Of a stretch of 64,000 nucleotides of DNA, positions 1 to 24,440 are shown in pieces. The DNA is from Phoenix dactylifera. Lineage: Eukaryota; Streptophyta; Magnoliopsida; Arecales; Arecaceae. The stretch is from NCBI RefSeq assembly GCF_009389715.1, contig NC_052399.1, positions 17,053,646-17,117,645 on the forward strand, read 5' to 3'. The first letter of the stretch is position 1. Every line of letters starts with the position of its first letter. The notes under the pieces are model-generated. The model was not told the DNA's origin, made no database searches, and was given only the letters and a program-made list of their open reading frames with translations. The position numbers and the translations under genes are program-made.

Positions 1-1382
1 GCACAGTCAAATCTAGTCAGCTTGGACAAGGCTATAACAAACCCATCAGATGGTCAAAAGGCTTCATGTTGGTTGAATTAAGGTTTGGTCCAGCATGGTT
101 GGTCCATCAAAAAAGTTGAAGAGGTGAAGCCAAATGTTCACAATATTGCTGCAGTTTATAAAATCATCACAAATTTATGGTAATCAGAGACTATTATGTG
201 GCTCCAACCTAACTAGGTATAAACAGTAATAAAAAGCCTTTCAAATCTATGTTTATAGCAGAATTTCAAACTTGCTGACCTGGACAGAACCTTTTTTTCA
301 TAGCCAGGTCATGTGTCATACATTCAAGCCCAGGTTAACCAACTGGATCCACTGCCCCTTTCCATCTCCATGATACTCAATGTCCAAATTCCAAAACACC
401 CACTTTTTTCAAGCCGGAAGAAGGAAAAAAGAGAAGAAGAGGAAGAAGGAGGAGAGGATCTAGCCTAAATCCTTTCTCACAAAAATGACCAGCTCTCCTT
501 CCTGGATCTGGCTTAAGGAATCCCTCTTTCTCCCCAGATCTGGCATTAGCTGCCCTATCCTCCTTAGATCTGCGATGCTGACCCTCCTCTGCAGACTTTA
601 TGACTCACCCCCCACCACACAAAATCTGCGATGGTGACCCTTCTTCACAGATCTCACGAGTTCGACCTGCAGCCTTTCCAGATCCAGCAAGGTCTCCTTC
701 CCAGATCCAATGGGTCTGGTAACAACAATCTCTCTTCTTCCCCACATCCAGTGCAGACCTTCTCCCAAGATAGAGAAGACAAATCGAACAGGAAATGATT
801 AGGTAAGGGTTGTTGATTTCACATTCTTTTATTTATTATTTAACCCATGCAGGTCAAAAGTGGTTGGGTCCAGTAGTTCGAACGGTTGAACCACCTGGTT
901 CCATGGGTTGAACAAGTTCTATGATATGTGGATTTTGATATGACCTGACCACCCATTAGTTGTCAGGTCCACCTGCTCACACTTTAAAACACTGGTACAC
1001 AGTAATTAAGAAATCATTTAGCAATTAATAATACTTTAAAAGTAAATTGTCAAGTGATCAATCCTTTTAAGGCCACAGAATAAATAACTCAGCCAACCAA
1101 GACTGACCACCAGATCACGTCTAACTCAGGTTACACTCAGTTAAACTTTAAGTGAAACATACACAATATTAAAGCTATATAAGATCTGATTCGAACCCAA
1201 ATGTGATCCATGATGGCTTTGTAATTTGGGACTGATCAGTTTTTTGTCAGCCAATTCAAATTACCTTTTCTTGAAAACATTTTTTTTCTTTAACAAAAAA
1301 CTCAGGGTTCTGAAAAAGGAAAGCTGAAGCTAATAATTCAATCACACGTGAGAAGCAAGTCTTAGCCTTTTTGGTTACTCAC
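1..1382 (-). other. Last visible intron of AIM1
   Basis: The donor GT follows exon 16 directly (position 1382 downward), and no acceptor or homologous last exon is visible before position 1. The stretch at about 300-960 resembles dispersed repeat DNA, with a purine-rich tract at 418-460, repeated AGATCTG/CAGATC words and GGTCC/ACCTGG words at both sides. I could not define its ends. No gene is seen here. Confidence 0.6.
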
Positions 1383-13089
<11,707 letters not shown>

Positions 13090-13530
13090 CTCGTCGAGCT
13101 CCAAGAATCAAAGCTACGGTTTTCGACTAGAAACGTAGCGTCCACCGATCAAGAATGCAAGAGAGATCGCCTCTTCTCCGCCGCAGCCGGTGTGACGCGC
13201 GCAATACGTCGGCTGGTGATCTATTTTAATACGCTAGGATCCGGTAAGTTATTCCCTAGACGAGATTTTGTTGACACGCGTTGGACTACGTGGCAATCAT
13301 TTATTTGCCTGGTGCAACTCCGCTTTATTTACACGCAACCCATCTTGAATCACGAGTCAATACAAGATAATATTTTATGTCAGAGCAAGGATCTATCACG
13401 ACCGTACAATCTCTCGTGGGCCGCGTGCTTGTGGACGGTCCGGATAGATTACGAGTGCGAGGAGGAGGTCCCGCGTTGACTTGCAATTGAGGAGTAGTGG
13501 AGTACGTATCTCGCGAGCATATACTCATAG
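13090..13530 (-). promoter_or_regulatory. 5' flank of AIM1: leader and probable promoter
   Basis: This is sequence immediately upstream of the AIM1 start codon. The first 110 bases or so are GC-rich and free of upstream ATGs on the gene strand, as expected for a leader. I found no convincing TATA box and mapped no start site. The MITE-like element at 13531-14001 marks the far end of the uninterrupted proximal region. Confidence 0.4.
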
Positions 13531-14001
13531 GGCTCGTTTGGTTCGCGGGAAAAGAAGGGGGAAAAGTGTGGTCAACGGAAAAGTAATGAGATGCCTCTTG
13601 TTTGGTTGGAGTTTTCAAAGGAGAGAGAAGGGAAAGTTGTATTCCCATGGGAATGTGATTCCCACATTTCATGGGAAAGTCTTTCCCATGAGAAACATGG
13701 AAAAGTTACTTTCCCATGAGGCGGGAATCACTCCATTTTTACTTTTTCCCAAAAAGTCCCTTCAGCATTAAAGAAGCATTAAAGAGGCATTAATTTTTAT
13801 TAAGGGCATAATAGGAATTATATATAACTTTTCTAGGAAAGTGGATGGCCAACCAAACATAAGCACCTTGGAAATTTGTCACTTTCCCATGGTCAACCAA
13901 ACATGCCAAAAGTACTTTCTTAGGCATCCTCTTCCTAGGAATTTGTTTCCCAGGAATCATATTCCTAGGAAGGAAAATGCTTCCCGCGAACCAAACGAGC
14001 C
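13531..14001. mobile_element. MITE-like element with about 21-bp terminal inverted repeats
   Basis: The left end GGCTCGTTTGGTTCGCGGGA and the right end TCCCGCGAACCAAACGAGCC are exact inverted copies over 20 bases or more. Both ends are flanked by CATAG (13526-13530 and 14002-14006), read as a 5-bp target duplication. If one extra G/C belongs to each end, the duplication is ATA, 3 bp, which would fit PIF/Harbinger better. The interior is non-coding and full of TTCCCATG, CATGGGAA and CCTAGGAA words that can fold back. Length is 471-473 bp and there is no transposase, so it is non-autonomous. The terminal bases resemble PIF/Harbinger-type plant MITEs, but the superfamily is not settled. Confidence 0.8.
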
Positions 14002-14006
14002 CATAG

Positions 14007-15642
14007 TTGTCCACCGGATCACCGTACTGGGAGTGCGTTGAGCCGTTGATTTCAGGCACCACCTGCATTGGGAATTAAAAAAAAAAAAAAAGAAAGAGGA
14101 GGAGAATTCCGATTGGAGGCGATCGGCTGAAAGGATGATATTAAAAGATATACTATTCGCCCGGACAGATTGTCTGCACGAATCATAAAGGTATACGTGG
14201 CAGCAAATTATCCGTGGAGTTACCATGCCGCGAAAGGAAGACTGGAAGAGCAGGATGCCGTGCATCAAGTTTGCTTTAAAAATTATTTTTTTCAAAACTA
14301 TCTCTCTATTCAATAAATTTTTAAAAAATATTTTTTTATTTAATTAATTTTCTGATTTAATAGAATATATTAAAAAATATGTTTATTTTCATTTTCATTC
14401 CAATTATTTTGATTTCGATATCGATTATATTTCTGGCGGCGAGGTTTCATCTCTTTGGCTTTCTCTATCGTTGCAGAAAGAAAAACTCTTTTTAAAGCCA
14501 ATTTGAAGAAGGACTCTCTCGTCTTTCCTTTCTCATGAATACATGACATTAATCTCATAGCTCACAATTCATTTTTAAAGAACATTTATTCAATCAGAAA
14601 AGACTCCCATGAGCAGCTGGGCATTATCAGTTCAGCTTTGACTTAGGCTTGAGTTTGGTATTCCATTTCATTTTGTAGCCCAATTTGAAACAACTACAAT
14701 ATTAATCAATAAACAAATCGGAAGACCAATCTCTTTATGACTTCCGAATAGACGAAGCGGACAAGTTGGTGCTTGACGCGGTACTTGGTTGGTGCTTATC
14801 TCTTGAGGCATAAATTATATGTGGTTGGTGCATTCAAGAGGAACATCAACAATCTACGGTTTACTGTCCCGTGGTTGGGGGTTGGTGTGCTTTGGAGAGC
14901 AGAATGCCAACCCATTTGTCATGTCCCTGCAGGACTTAAAACGAAAGCCTTGATAATTTATTTATCTTAAAATGTGTTTGATCCTAATACACAATTTATG
15001 TCATTGGAAACGAACTTTTCATACATTGCGAGTACGGGTATACATAATAAAATTAGAAAATAACAAGTTTCAGAGTGCTATAGACAACTTCGCATCTCTA
15101 GCCCACAGAGTATTACAAAATGGCAAGCCATATAAAAAGTCACCTAGTCTGCAGCCCAATTGGTCTCTCTGAATATATGCTTAGCCTAAAAGCTCACTCC
15201 ATCATTCACTCACCATTATCCAAATATTCTAAAGCAAGGGTGTCCCTCTCCACCGCCGCTTGTCCCTCTCTGAAGTTGAAGGTGGCCAGGAACTTCGCCA
15301 ACTTTTAGGCCTTCCCTGCCGGTTTTAGAGAATCGGTCCAATCTTCGTTGCCTCAAACGTGCTTTCGTCTATCTTGTCCATGGATCCTTACCCTGACCTG
15401 GTCTGTGGGATCATGGATTAAATTTCCCTTTTTGAAAACTGGTGGCTCAACTAAGAAAGGATTTGTTCTGGCAAGTGGTTTGTTCTATTTTTTTTTTGGG
15501 GGTCGTTAAGAGAAGAGTAAGGAGACTTCTTTTTATTGGCTTGGTCCCTGTAGTTCCGATTAAGAATTTAAGAAGGGCCGGTTTTGAAGTTGAGAGGACA
15601 CCTGCTCGGGGTTGGTAAAGATTCTTCCTTATCATATGCCCC

Positions 15643-15730
<88 letters not shown>

Positions 15731-16837
15731 ATTATAAGTCGTGCATTATATTTACTATGAAGAAACGCTGTCCCCATTGAAGACTTGCACTTGGCTGGTG
15801 TTTCACAGAAACACAACCTACCAACCTCGTGGAGTTTTCATCTGGTTTCATGGTGCCATCCACGAGGTTTCGTAATCCATTGACTTCAGTAGTTGCGTCC
15901 ATATTATCTTGTGCTTTTCACCTTTGACGAGCCTGGTCAACGTTTCTTGATACAGGTCACTCAGCTGACTTGTCTTGTTCACATTGCTCCATCTGAATTG
16001 GCATGTGAAATGAGATAGAAGCAAAGTGAACGGTGCAAAACAGGTGGTGACTTGTTTGAGTGATCTTTCCACAGTTACCTCACTTACAGTTTTATAAATC
16101 ATTTTTTTGCTAAAGCGGGTAAATTATACCTGACGAATATAGATGCACCCAATAAAATCAAAAAACAAAATGGCTTAAAATGCACAATGCGTGTTTTGCA
16201 CTACACAAAGCTGCACAGCTCTTAATAGCCGCCAATCACCAATCTTAGAGATGAATGACCATGGCCTCCAAAATGGACGTTGCGGCGACTATCTAGAACA
16301 TAGATAATTGAAACTCAACAATTTGCATTTATACAAAATACAGTGTTTTTCCTATTTTCAGAAATAAAAATAAAAATATATTATTATTTTTACTTCTAAA
16401 ATTATAAATATATTTGATATTATCAATTATTTATAAAAACACATGGCAAAGATAATAAAGATGGAGATATTTGCAGTGATGGCATTGCAGTGGTTATATT
16501 GATCGCAAGTCCAAGTCTAGCAGCACCGCAGCAATGGTGACAACAATGGTGGCCATGATATGATATGGAGATGATGGTGATGGCGGTGGAGATGAAAGCC
16601 ACGCATTCCGTATAACAAAATTATGTAGCACTCACTATAAATCCATGATCTCTAGGCAAAAGGTCTATAACCAGTGCCATTCAAATGCATGCAAAGTAAC
16701 AATATCAAGACCTGGAATTGGAGCTCATAACATAGTAACCAATTTTATCCACATGCATTAACATCACAATAACATTTGGATATGATGGTACACACAATAC
16801 AAGTGAGTGTCCATACACGATACACTTCTCTTGAAGC
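14007..16837. other. Intergenic region between PEX4 3' end and AIM1 5' side
   Basis: No conserved coding sequence was recognised. The region holds a compound TA/GA microsatellite (15650-15729). The stretch next to 16838 presumably includes the PEX4 3' UTR. Short open frames here (for example 14773-14970 and 15848-16102) have no recognisable domain. Confidence 0.6.
15650..15729. repeat. Compound (TA)n(GA)n microsatellite
   Basis: About 31 bases of alternating TA run straight into about 49 bases of GA. The translated LSLSLS and YIYIY peptides on the minus strand are artefacts of this tract. Confidence 0.97.
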
Positions 16838-19800
16838 TTAACCTTTTTTTGGCATCGCAGCAAGCCTTGTATACATCCTTGCCATCGACCGGTAACCCCT
16901 AATGTCACCAGATCGGAGAAGATTGCCTGCACCAAAAGGAAGATTTCATTCAAAGAGAATGAGGCGTATGAAGGGTCTCTATAAGCAATTCAATGTATAT
17001 GAGTTTACCACAGGGTCTATCCATTATCCAACACGATATAGTAACACAACAGATAACAGGTGGTTAAATTCAGAAGCGCACATTTTGATATGATAAAAGG
17101 TCATAATTTCGCCTCTTGAATTACAAGAACATTAATAGAGCCAAAGGTCAAACTAATACGTTCAGAATTACTAGATCCTTTGTTTTTCCTGAATCATACC
17201 TCCTAAGCCATTGACCCTAAGGGCTGAAACTTGTAGAAAAGGAGCAAGGAGTGAGAAAGGGGGAAAACAAATAGGGGAGTAAGAAATAAGCTAATTAAGT
17301 CGGAGAAGCACGAGCTGATTTGATTACTACTTTGCTATGGACCAAATCCAGACCGTGATTCCAATTGTAAAATTTTACTCCCCTACTTCACTAAGTTGGC
17401 CATTCAGGATACAAAAGGATTGAACCTTCTTCCAAAGAAATCCAAATCAATTATCATGGGTCTTTGACAACAGTGAACCTTGGAATACAGAACTGCCCTC
17501 AAATTTGTTTTATTCCCAGTCGAGTTTATTTTTCCATTTGGTTAGAGAGATCAGATATTAATTTGATGATCGGAATTGTGATCTCCTAGCAAGAAATTTC
17601 ATAAACACAAGGCAGAAGAATTTATTGTTAAGAGAGATCAGACATTAATTTGACGATCAGAATCGTGATCTCCTAGCATGAAATTTCATAAACACAAGGT
17701 AGACGAATTTATTTTCCATTTGGTTAGAGAGATCAGATAATAATTTGACGATCAGAATCGTGATCTCCTAGCATGAAATTTCATACACACAAGGCAGACG
17801 AATTTATTTTTCCATTTGGTTAGCGAGATCAGATATTAATTTGACGATCGGAATTGTGATCTCCTAGCATGAAATTTCATAAACACAAGGCAGAAGAATT
17901 TATTGTTCAGAGAGATCAGATATTAGTTTGACGATCAGAATCGTGATCTCCTAGCATGAAATTTCATAAACACAAGGTAGAAGAATTTATTTTCCACTTG
18001 GTTAGAGAGATCAGATAATAATTTGACGATCAGAATCGTGATCTCCTAGCATGAAATTTCATACACACAAGGCAGACAAATTTATTTTTCCATTTGGTTA
18101 GCGAGATCAGATATTAATTTGACGATCAGAATCGTGATCTCCTAGCATGAAATTTCATAAACATGAGGCAGAGCAGTTAGCATGAGAATGCCTATACAAT
18201 GCAGTCCTTTGCACTGGCCTAAATAGCATAAATATATAGCCTAATAATAATAACAAGATTCATGTTCAATGCAATTTAAGTAGATAGTTGAATGTCTTTT
18301 GACCAACTTTCTTTAAAAGGCTGGGTGCAACTTATGAATCAATGAACATGTGAGCTAATATAATCATCATGAGGCTCAGTTTGTATAGATAAGTCTAATG
18401 AATGAACGAAGGAACAAATGAATTAATGGAAGGACCACATCAGCAACTATAATTGGAATATGGCTCTTGCGTTATTTGCAGATCCAACTAATTAGTTTAA
18501 TAGGTTTTCATCATTAATGAAAAGGAACAACATATAGCATGAGCTTCTGAGACTCAACCGATAGGTCTGTAAACTAAGTCACGGTTGCACAGAAACATAT
18601 CTTCCCGTCCAAGAGGATTTGGAAATGTTGAAACAAGAGGACCCCAGCCCCCTTCCTTCTCTCCCCCCTTGCTCCCTTGTGGTAAGACAACTAAGCCAAG
18701 GCATCTCTCCATTGTCCAAACAGCAAAACATGTGCCCAACCATTATGTTTTACTTCCGACAGAATTTCAAAAAGTCTAAATCATGCTTTGACTCTCTCTT
18801 TTCCCCTAACAGACCCATACCACTTATGGGTACCATGGAGTAAATGAAAATATAACTGAATTGACTGACAACATGAGAAAAAGATCTCCACTAAAACAAC
18901 AGTTTGTGGTTCAGTTTTCACAAGCCTCAACTCATCAGAGTTAATAGTGTGACACTGCCAACATAATTGCTTAGCAAAAACTTTTGTGTTCTTTTCATCA
19001 CTATGATAATTGTAACCAAGTACATCCTATCTCAATGAATTCAGATTGCCATTTTCTTAATGGGGCTTAAGCTTAAAAGTCATGAATAACTTGGTATTAT
19101 TTTAAAATTTTTTAAGTACTAATAACTATAGTTTCAACAGGTAGAACAAACTTGGAGGAAAAAATGAATCAAAAGCTTATAACAAATCAAGAAGAGTGGC
19201 AGCTTTAACTACCTTGAGTCGTATGGGTTGGATATTTTAGTTAATTAAATACAGTGAAAGTCATCTCATAATCAACATTCAAAGTTTGAAAACAAAATGA
19301 TAAATTGTGTTTTAGTAAATACATGTGTAGCCAAACTGACTAACCTGAATCGCAATTGAGAGGGCTATCAGGTTCTGGATGAGCCATTAAAGCAATTATA
19401 GCTCTGCAAACAGACTGAAGGGTCCACGCAGGACTCCAAGCATTCTTCAAGATATCAAGGCAAATCTCCCCAGACTAGAGAACACGAGAAAATGAAATGT
19501 TAGAACTACAAGTACACAAGGAATAGAAAATGCTATTTAATTATTCAAGCAAACTTTCATGACAAACATTAGCAATGAAGTTAAAAAATTTCTAACTTCC
19601 TGGTATGGTAATGTTAGAACTACAAGTACACAAGGGATAGAAAATGCTATTTAATTATTCCGGCAAACTTTTACGACAAACATTAGCAATGAAGTTAAAA
19701 AATATCTAACTTTCTGGTATGGTCAGATATTCTTAGCTACAATTACAAAAAAAAACAGATATGCGATGTGATTGAATTTGAATGACCACAAAATGACACA

Positions 19801-22800
19801 ATTATTTGGACATATAATGAAGTAGATTACCTAGAAGACAAGCATCTAAAGGCATCTGCTTCAAGTTTACATAACTTCTCCAATGTTTATTTCTCTTCAG
19901 CTAATGAACTGCCCCTGTTTCTTACATACAATGAGATGTAGATCTATTGTCATGGCAGATATGTTATAGCTAGTATCTATTTGAAGACCACCTAATGTCA
20001 CAGTTGTGGAGAGATATGATTGTATAATGTCCATGACAGTGGAGAGGCAACATGATGTAAAAGAGAACATGTGATGACTAGAAGGGGGGATCAAAGGGAC
20101 CATTATGAATTTGGATAGAGTTATCACAAAGAACTTGAGAAGAATTACCACAACAAACACATAAGTTGAACAACCTGCTTAGGACCCTACTTTGGCTGAT
20201 TATATATAGATTCCAAGAATTAACAGTGTGAAAGATTCTACACAGACTGTATATGTACCTCACCTCAAGAACTCCCACCATAAACAAAATCCTACAAATT
20301 AAAATATGTAATGCGGAGAAAACCCTGAAATCTGGAGTAGTTCACAATTTTCATCAATTTTTGACTCTTGAAATTTGACCTTGACCTATATCCATCTAAA
20401 AAGATTTTCCCAAAGACCATTGAACCATAAAAAATTCAGGTCATGGCAGTCATATATACTTTTTGGAGGCTGGATAACATACATGAACTTACTTAATTAT
20501 GCAAATCAATGTGACAGACTTACAGACATCAAGTTCAGTCTATCCTAGCCTTCAGTTAATAATTTCTGCTATTCATGTTTTCCAGCATACAATGCATGAA
20601 TTCCTTAAGTTCAGGAGGTATATACAGATATATACATACAACTCTTTGAGTTAATTCAAGGTCCTTAAGATATTATTACAATCATATGCCTTAAGTTCAG
20701 GAGGTATGTATATATATATACACAAACTCTTTGAGTTAATTCAAGGTCCTTAAGATATTATTACTATCATATGCTCCTAGTTCCAATATCAGGGTGCCAA
20801 TCTGTTGATCTATGGCCCATGGTTGCATATCTATGGTCATCAATGGGGTATAACAGTGGTGAAGTGGGGATCCTCTATCTCACCAGGTATCATTCTCCTC
20901 TTCCCTGCCTATATGACCCGGTCCTCTGGTGATCCTCTATCTCAGTCATTACCCTCTTCTCCACCTATGTGACCAGGCCCTCCCAATCCTAGGGTTTCTC
21001 TAAATTTCTTCCAACGTCCTTCTCTTGCAATCCCAGTTGACCCAAGCTCGAGCTGGCCATTTAGATTGTTAAACTAAGCTCGAGTTAGGGTAAGCTTGTT
21101 CATGTTCAGCCTGTTTACACCCCTAAATGTCAGTGACCATAGCACATAGCTTTTAAGCTTTGGTTAACATTTGAAAAACGACAACAAAACATGTAGCTAC
21201 TTTAAGTTGACATTTTCATTATATTGTCTCATATAGTAAATGTTATATCTGCATTCATAGCTAGAATTCTAGGAGCCTTAGTACTTATAATGAGCTCTTC
21301 TTTCTCCTGAGAGAGATTAGAAAGATCCGTATAAGCCAAAAGAGTTTGCACATCAGTTTAATTTATTGATCTCTACACAACATGATGAATGAGACACATG
21401 CATATGGGTCATTTAACTAACTTAACGGCACACATAGATTAGGATAAAAGTAATAGCTAAACATCTCCATATGCGCAATGATGCTTTATCTTCTAACAGC
21501 TAAATTATCACCTTACTTTTCCTTTTTTTTATCTTAAACTATTGCAAAGGCAAGGAGATGGTTGGAAAAAAAAAAGAGTTGCACTATGCAATTCAAATGA
21601 AAAGCAAAGACTTCTTACCTTGAAATGCACATTTGGATGGAAAATTTTAGTCAGGAAACGCACTTGTGGAGGTAGCAAAGGGTACTGCTCTGGAATAGCA
21701 AATACAAGCTGAAACACACCACCTTCATAAGGAGTTTCTGAAGGTCCCTATATACACAAAAAGAAGATCCTTTAGTTTTATCATGATGCTGCCATTAAAA
21801 GTACCTTGCTATTACATGCTTACCTTGATAAGAGCAGTCCATTTGAATATGTTAGAATCATCACATACTAACTGGATATCTGGGTCTGCTGCTTTCTCTC
21901 GTTGCACCTCTTTGTATTCCTTGAAAAGCCTTGCTCTTGAAGCCTGTAAGAGCAAAAGTTATTGCTTTAAATAAGAATGACGCAATCAGACACAGAGTAA
22001 TTCTCGCTGCGCTACTTGAAAAGCATTTCATGGTCTGGATGATAATAAAGAAAACCAGGGCTGATATATCCAAGGAGGAAATAAATTAAATTCAAATTTA
22101 GCACAGTAAAAATATCATGATTAAATAGAAAAATGTTAATTTATCTATACCGGTCTATTTTATGACTCATAAATCATGATACATCCACGTATATGATTGT
22201 AACATTTTCCGCTTGTCCAAGTTAATAATATAATTACCCTTCATGAACCTTACTTCCAAGTATTGGTATCAGCATCCATAACCTTTACAGGCATATGGTG
22301 TATCATGTGTTGGTATGCTATGTTGGTCCAGTACCATGTGTCAGTATGAGGGGTTGCGCTAAGTACCAGTTCCCTACCAGTCCTGCATGGTCCAGTAGTT
22401 AAAACCTTGCTTATGCCTATGTTTGGACTGAATGTTTAGCTTCATATCCTGGAGAATGGCTTATGATCTGTCACTTGCTCATCCAGGGTCATACTTTATG
22501 ACTGAAAAAATTACTCATGACACTCGTAGGCGAAAGAGCCTGCTTGGGTCTCTGTTAGGCTACAGATTTGTACAAGCTTGAACATAATCTCTTTTTTTAT
22601 TGAAATGGTGCAACCTCAAGTCTCGTGCATATTTACTTTTTCGTTTTTTTTAATTTTACCCTTGATCTCATTCACATCTCGTATAGCCCTTAAGTGATGA
22701 GCGTATCTTTCCACATATTTATAGAATGGATCAACCCTTATATCTGAATCCTGTAGACATTTAGTGATCATTTCTTACAGGAAGACATATTATACAAATG

Positions 22801-23460
22801 TTGGCTATCAAATAATTCAAGTGTTGATTAATTATATATATACGCATCTGTTCTAAAAGCCTAATGATTACTAGAAATGGTTCCATAAAGTACATCCAAA
22901 ATGTAGAACAAGCATTCAGAGCATGAAATATTAACTAACTCAAAAATAAATTTGATTTATAGATGCTTGCCAACTACATCACTGATATTCCACCTCAACA
23001 AGATGAAACCAAACCATAAAAACAATTATTGATAGTAAGAATCATGTCGACGCCAACAGAATGCACAAAAATTTTAAATAAAAATGTAATGAATAAGTAT
23101 TGAAATAGATATCGGCTCATGAATATACATGTTTATCTATTTGTGTCTCTAATTTGTACTGCAAGATTATTAAATCTTCTAATCAGCAGAAAACCTCCAG
23201 TTTCATATTCATGGTGTGATGCCTATGTGATATTAAAAATAGTAAAAAAAACACATATACAGAAAAAATATAACACAAATTGCAGATTATACATGCATAT
23301 TATGTACATTAAAGAACAGAATGAGCATAAGATTTGTCTAACATTATGGATGGTTTTACAATTATTTTAGCACAAGAATATTACGAGCAAATATTTCGCA
23401 CATGAGATAGGAAAAGAACAGAGAGTAAGTTGCACAAAGAACTGAATTACTGACCTGCAT
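16838..23460 (-). CDS. PEX4: Peroxisomal ubiquitin-conjugating enzyme E2 (peroxin 4)
   Basis: This is the E2 enzyme that, anchored by PEX22 on the peroxisome surface, ubiquitinates the cargo receptor PEX5 so that it can be pulled back to the cytosol. Coding exons: 23460-23455 (only Met-Gln), 21943-21824, 21747-21619, 19474-19345 and 16926-16838. Together they give 157 residues, the length of Arabidopsis PEX4 (UBC21). Landmarks: N-terminal MQASRARLFKEYKEVQREK; GVFQLVFAIPEQYPLLPPQ; the HPN motif at residues 79-81 (KIFHPNVHFK); catalytic Cys90 in GEICLDILKNAWSP; and C-terminal YTRLAAMPKKG followed by TAA. The tiny first exon is supported by the MQ/ASRAR junction and a good GTCAGT donor. Introns 3 and 4 are long and carry tandem duplications. 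The gene looks intact and points the same way as AIM1, which lies downstream of it. Confidence 0.96.
17525..18177. repeat. Seven-unit minisatellite with 278-bp higher-order structure in PEX4 intron 4
   Basis: The shared GAGATCAGA word recurs with its GAT at 17549, 17636, 17731, 17827, 17914, 18009 and 18105, so the spacings are 87, 95, 96, 87, 95 and 96. Units 1 and 4, 2 and 5, and 3 and 6 share private variants: GATCGGAATTG in 1 and 4, AAGGTAGA in 2 and 5, CATACACAC plus GATAATAA in 3 and 6. This shows duplication of a three-unit block of exactly 278 bp, with unit 7 starting a third block. Most units contain the imperfect palindrome ACGATCAGAATCGT. The array is non-coding. Confidence 0.97.
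19496..19723. repeat. Two-copy tandem duplication of about 114 bp, PEX4 intron 3
   Basis: Copy 1 starts with AATGTTAGAACTACAAGTAC at 19496 and copy 2 with the same word at 19610. They differ at only a handful of positions (for example CAAGGAAT versus CAAGGGAT). The array begins about 22 bases upstream, on the gene strand, of the acceptor for exon 4 (exon start 19474), so it borders the splice signals. Confidence 0.93.
20603..20775. repeat. Two-copy tandem duplication of about 87 bp, PEX4 intron 3
   Basis: CTTAAGTTCAGGAGGTAT occurs at 20603 and again at 20690. The copies continue in parallel through ACTCTTTGAGTTAATTCAAG and TTAAGATATTATTAC to about 20775. The main difference is in a short TA-rich stretch. 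Confidence 0.92.
22260..22410. repeat. GGTAC/TACCA-rich dispersed repeat, copy 2
   Basis: The stretch has words such as TTGGTATGCTATG, GGTCCAGTACCATG and AGTACCAGTTCCCTACCAG, and shares vocabulary with 10130-10390. It lies between PEX4 exons 1 and 2. The limits are approximate. Confidence 0.35.
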
Positions 23461-24440
23461 GACTTCTGCTGAACGTAACCCACAACTTAAAAGCCCTGAA
23501 CTGCAAATGGCCTCGAACTGAAAGCAAATCTCGTTAGGGGTAATGAAACCATTAAATATGTGCAAATTGGAAGATCCATCTCCCAGTGATGTTACTGAAA
23601 ATTTATCTGTAACACACTAAGGAACAACAGACGGATTCATGATAGCTAAGACCAAGAATTTTTGAAAAACGCCTTCCTACCCAAGTTCCAAACAATACAA
23701 TCGGCAACATATAGGATAGCTCGCCCTGGGAAAGAACTCATGTCTCTCACTGATCGACTCTATTCACCAAATATTATGTTGGTTAAAAGCATAACCCTTC
23801 ATGTAAAAAAACTAAAGCAATGTTCCCTTTGCAGCATGCATCGGATCCCAGAACCAAGATAACTGAAAATTTGCGAGTTTTTTTTTCACAAAATAGAGCT
23901 AAGAAGTGCCACATAATGTGTGCATTACATAACGATCAAAAACCCGTAAATCCAATAAAAAACACCCAGATAATTTTAACAAAACTTCAGATGGGATCAG
24001 AAACGTAATATTTTACCCCTCCCAAGCAACATCAACCAGATCAATAGAGATCCAATTCACCGTTTCAATCAGAAAGACAGACACAGACGCATCAGATTGC
24101 CCTAATATATAATATAGTCTAAAATTAATAGACTCTAAGATCCATGGAAGAGCATATAACAACATTCAAGAAAAGATAGCATGTTCCAGAGAATCTATCA
24201 CACAAAAATCCAAAACTTAATGAATAATCGAAAAAAAATGCCTATCAAGAGAGATGAGAAACAAAAGCAGCCCGAAAGAAAGAGATCAAACAAATTAGGG
24301 AGAAATTAATCTTTTTCAACAGAGAAATTAGGAATGGAGGAGAAAAGGGAAAGAGTGAGGGAAACGGGATCGGACCTTGAGGCTCGAGGAAGAGCAATCG
24401 AGAAGCCGTCGAAACGTGTACGGACACCCCAGCTTCGAGA
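23461..24440 (-). other. Probable PEX4 5' UTR with a leader intron
   Basis: Upstream of the PEX4 start codon the leader can be read back to 23519, where TTTGCTTTCAG forms a strong acceptor. A matching donor CTCAAG/GTCCG sits at 24376/24375, so a leader exon of about 24377-24440 and an intron of about 0.86 kb are likely. The intron holds no recognisable gene. The transcript start is not determined. Confidence 0.5.

Noticed and set aside
15568-15816. 82-codon minus-strand frame with LSLSLS and YIYIY
   Set aside because: It is translated from the TA/GA microsatellite.
17525-18177. CRISPR-like appearance of the PEX4 intron array
   Set aside because: The units are contiguous near-identical copies of 87-96 bp, not short repeats separated by unrelated spacers, and they lie in a plant intron without cas genes.
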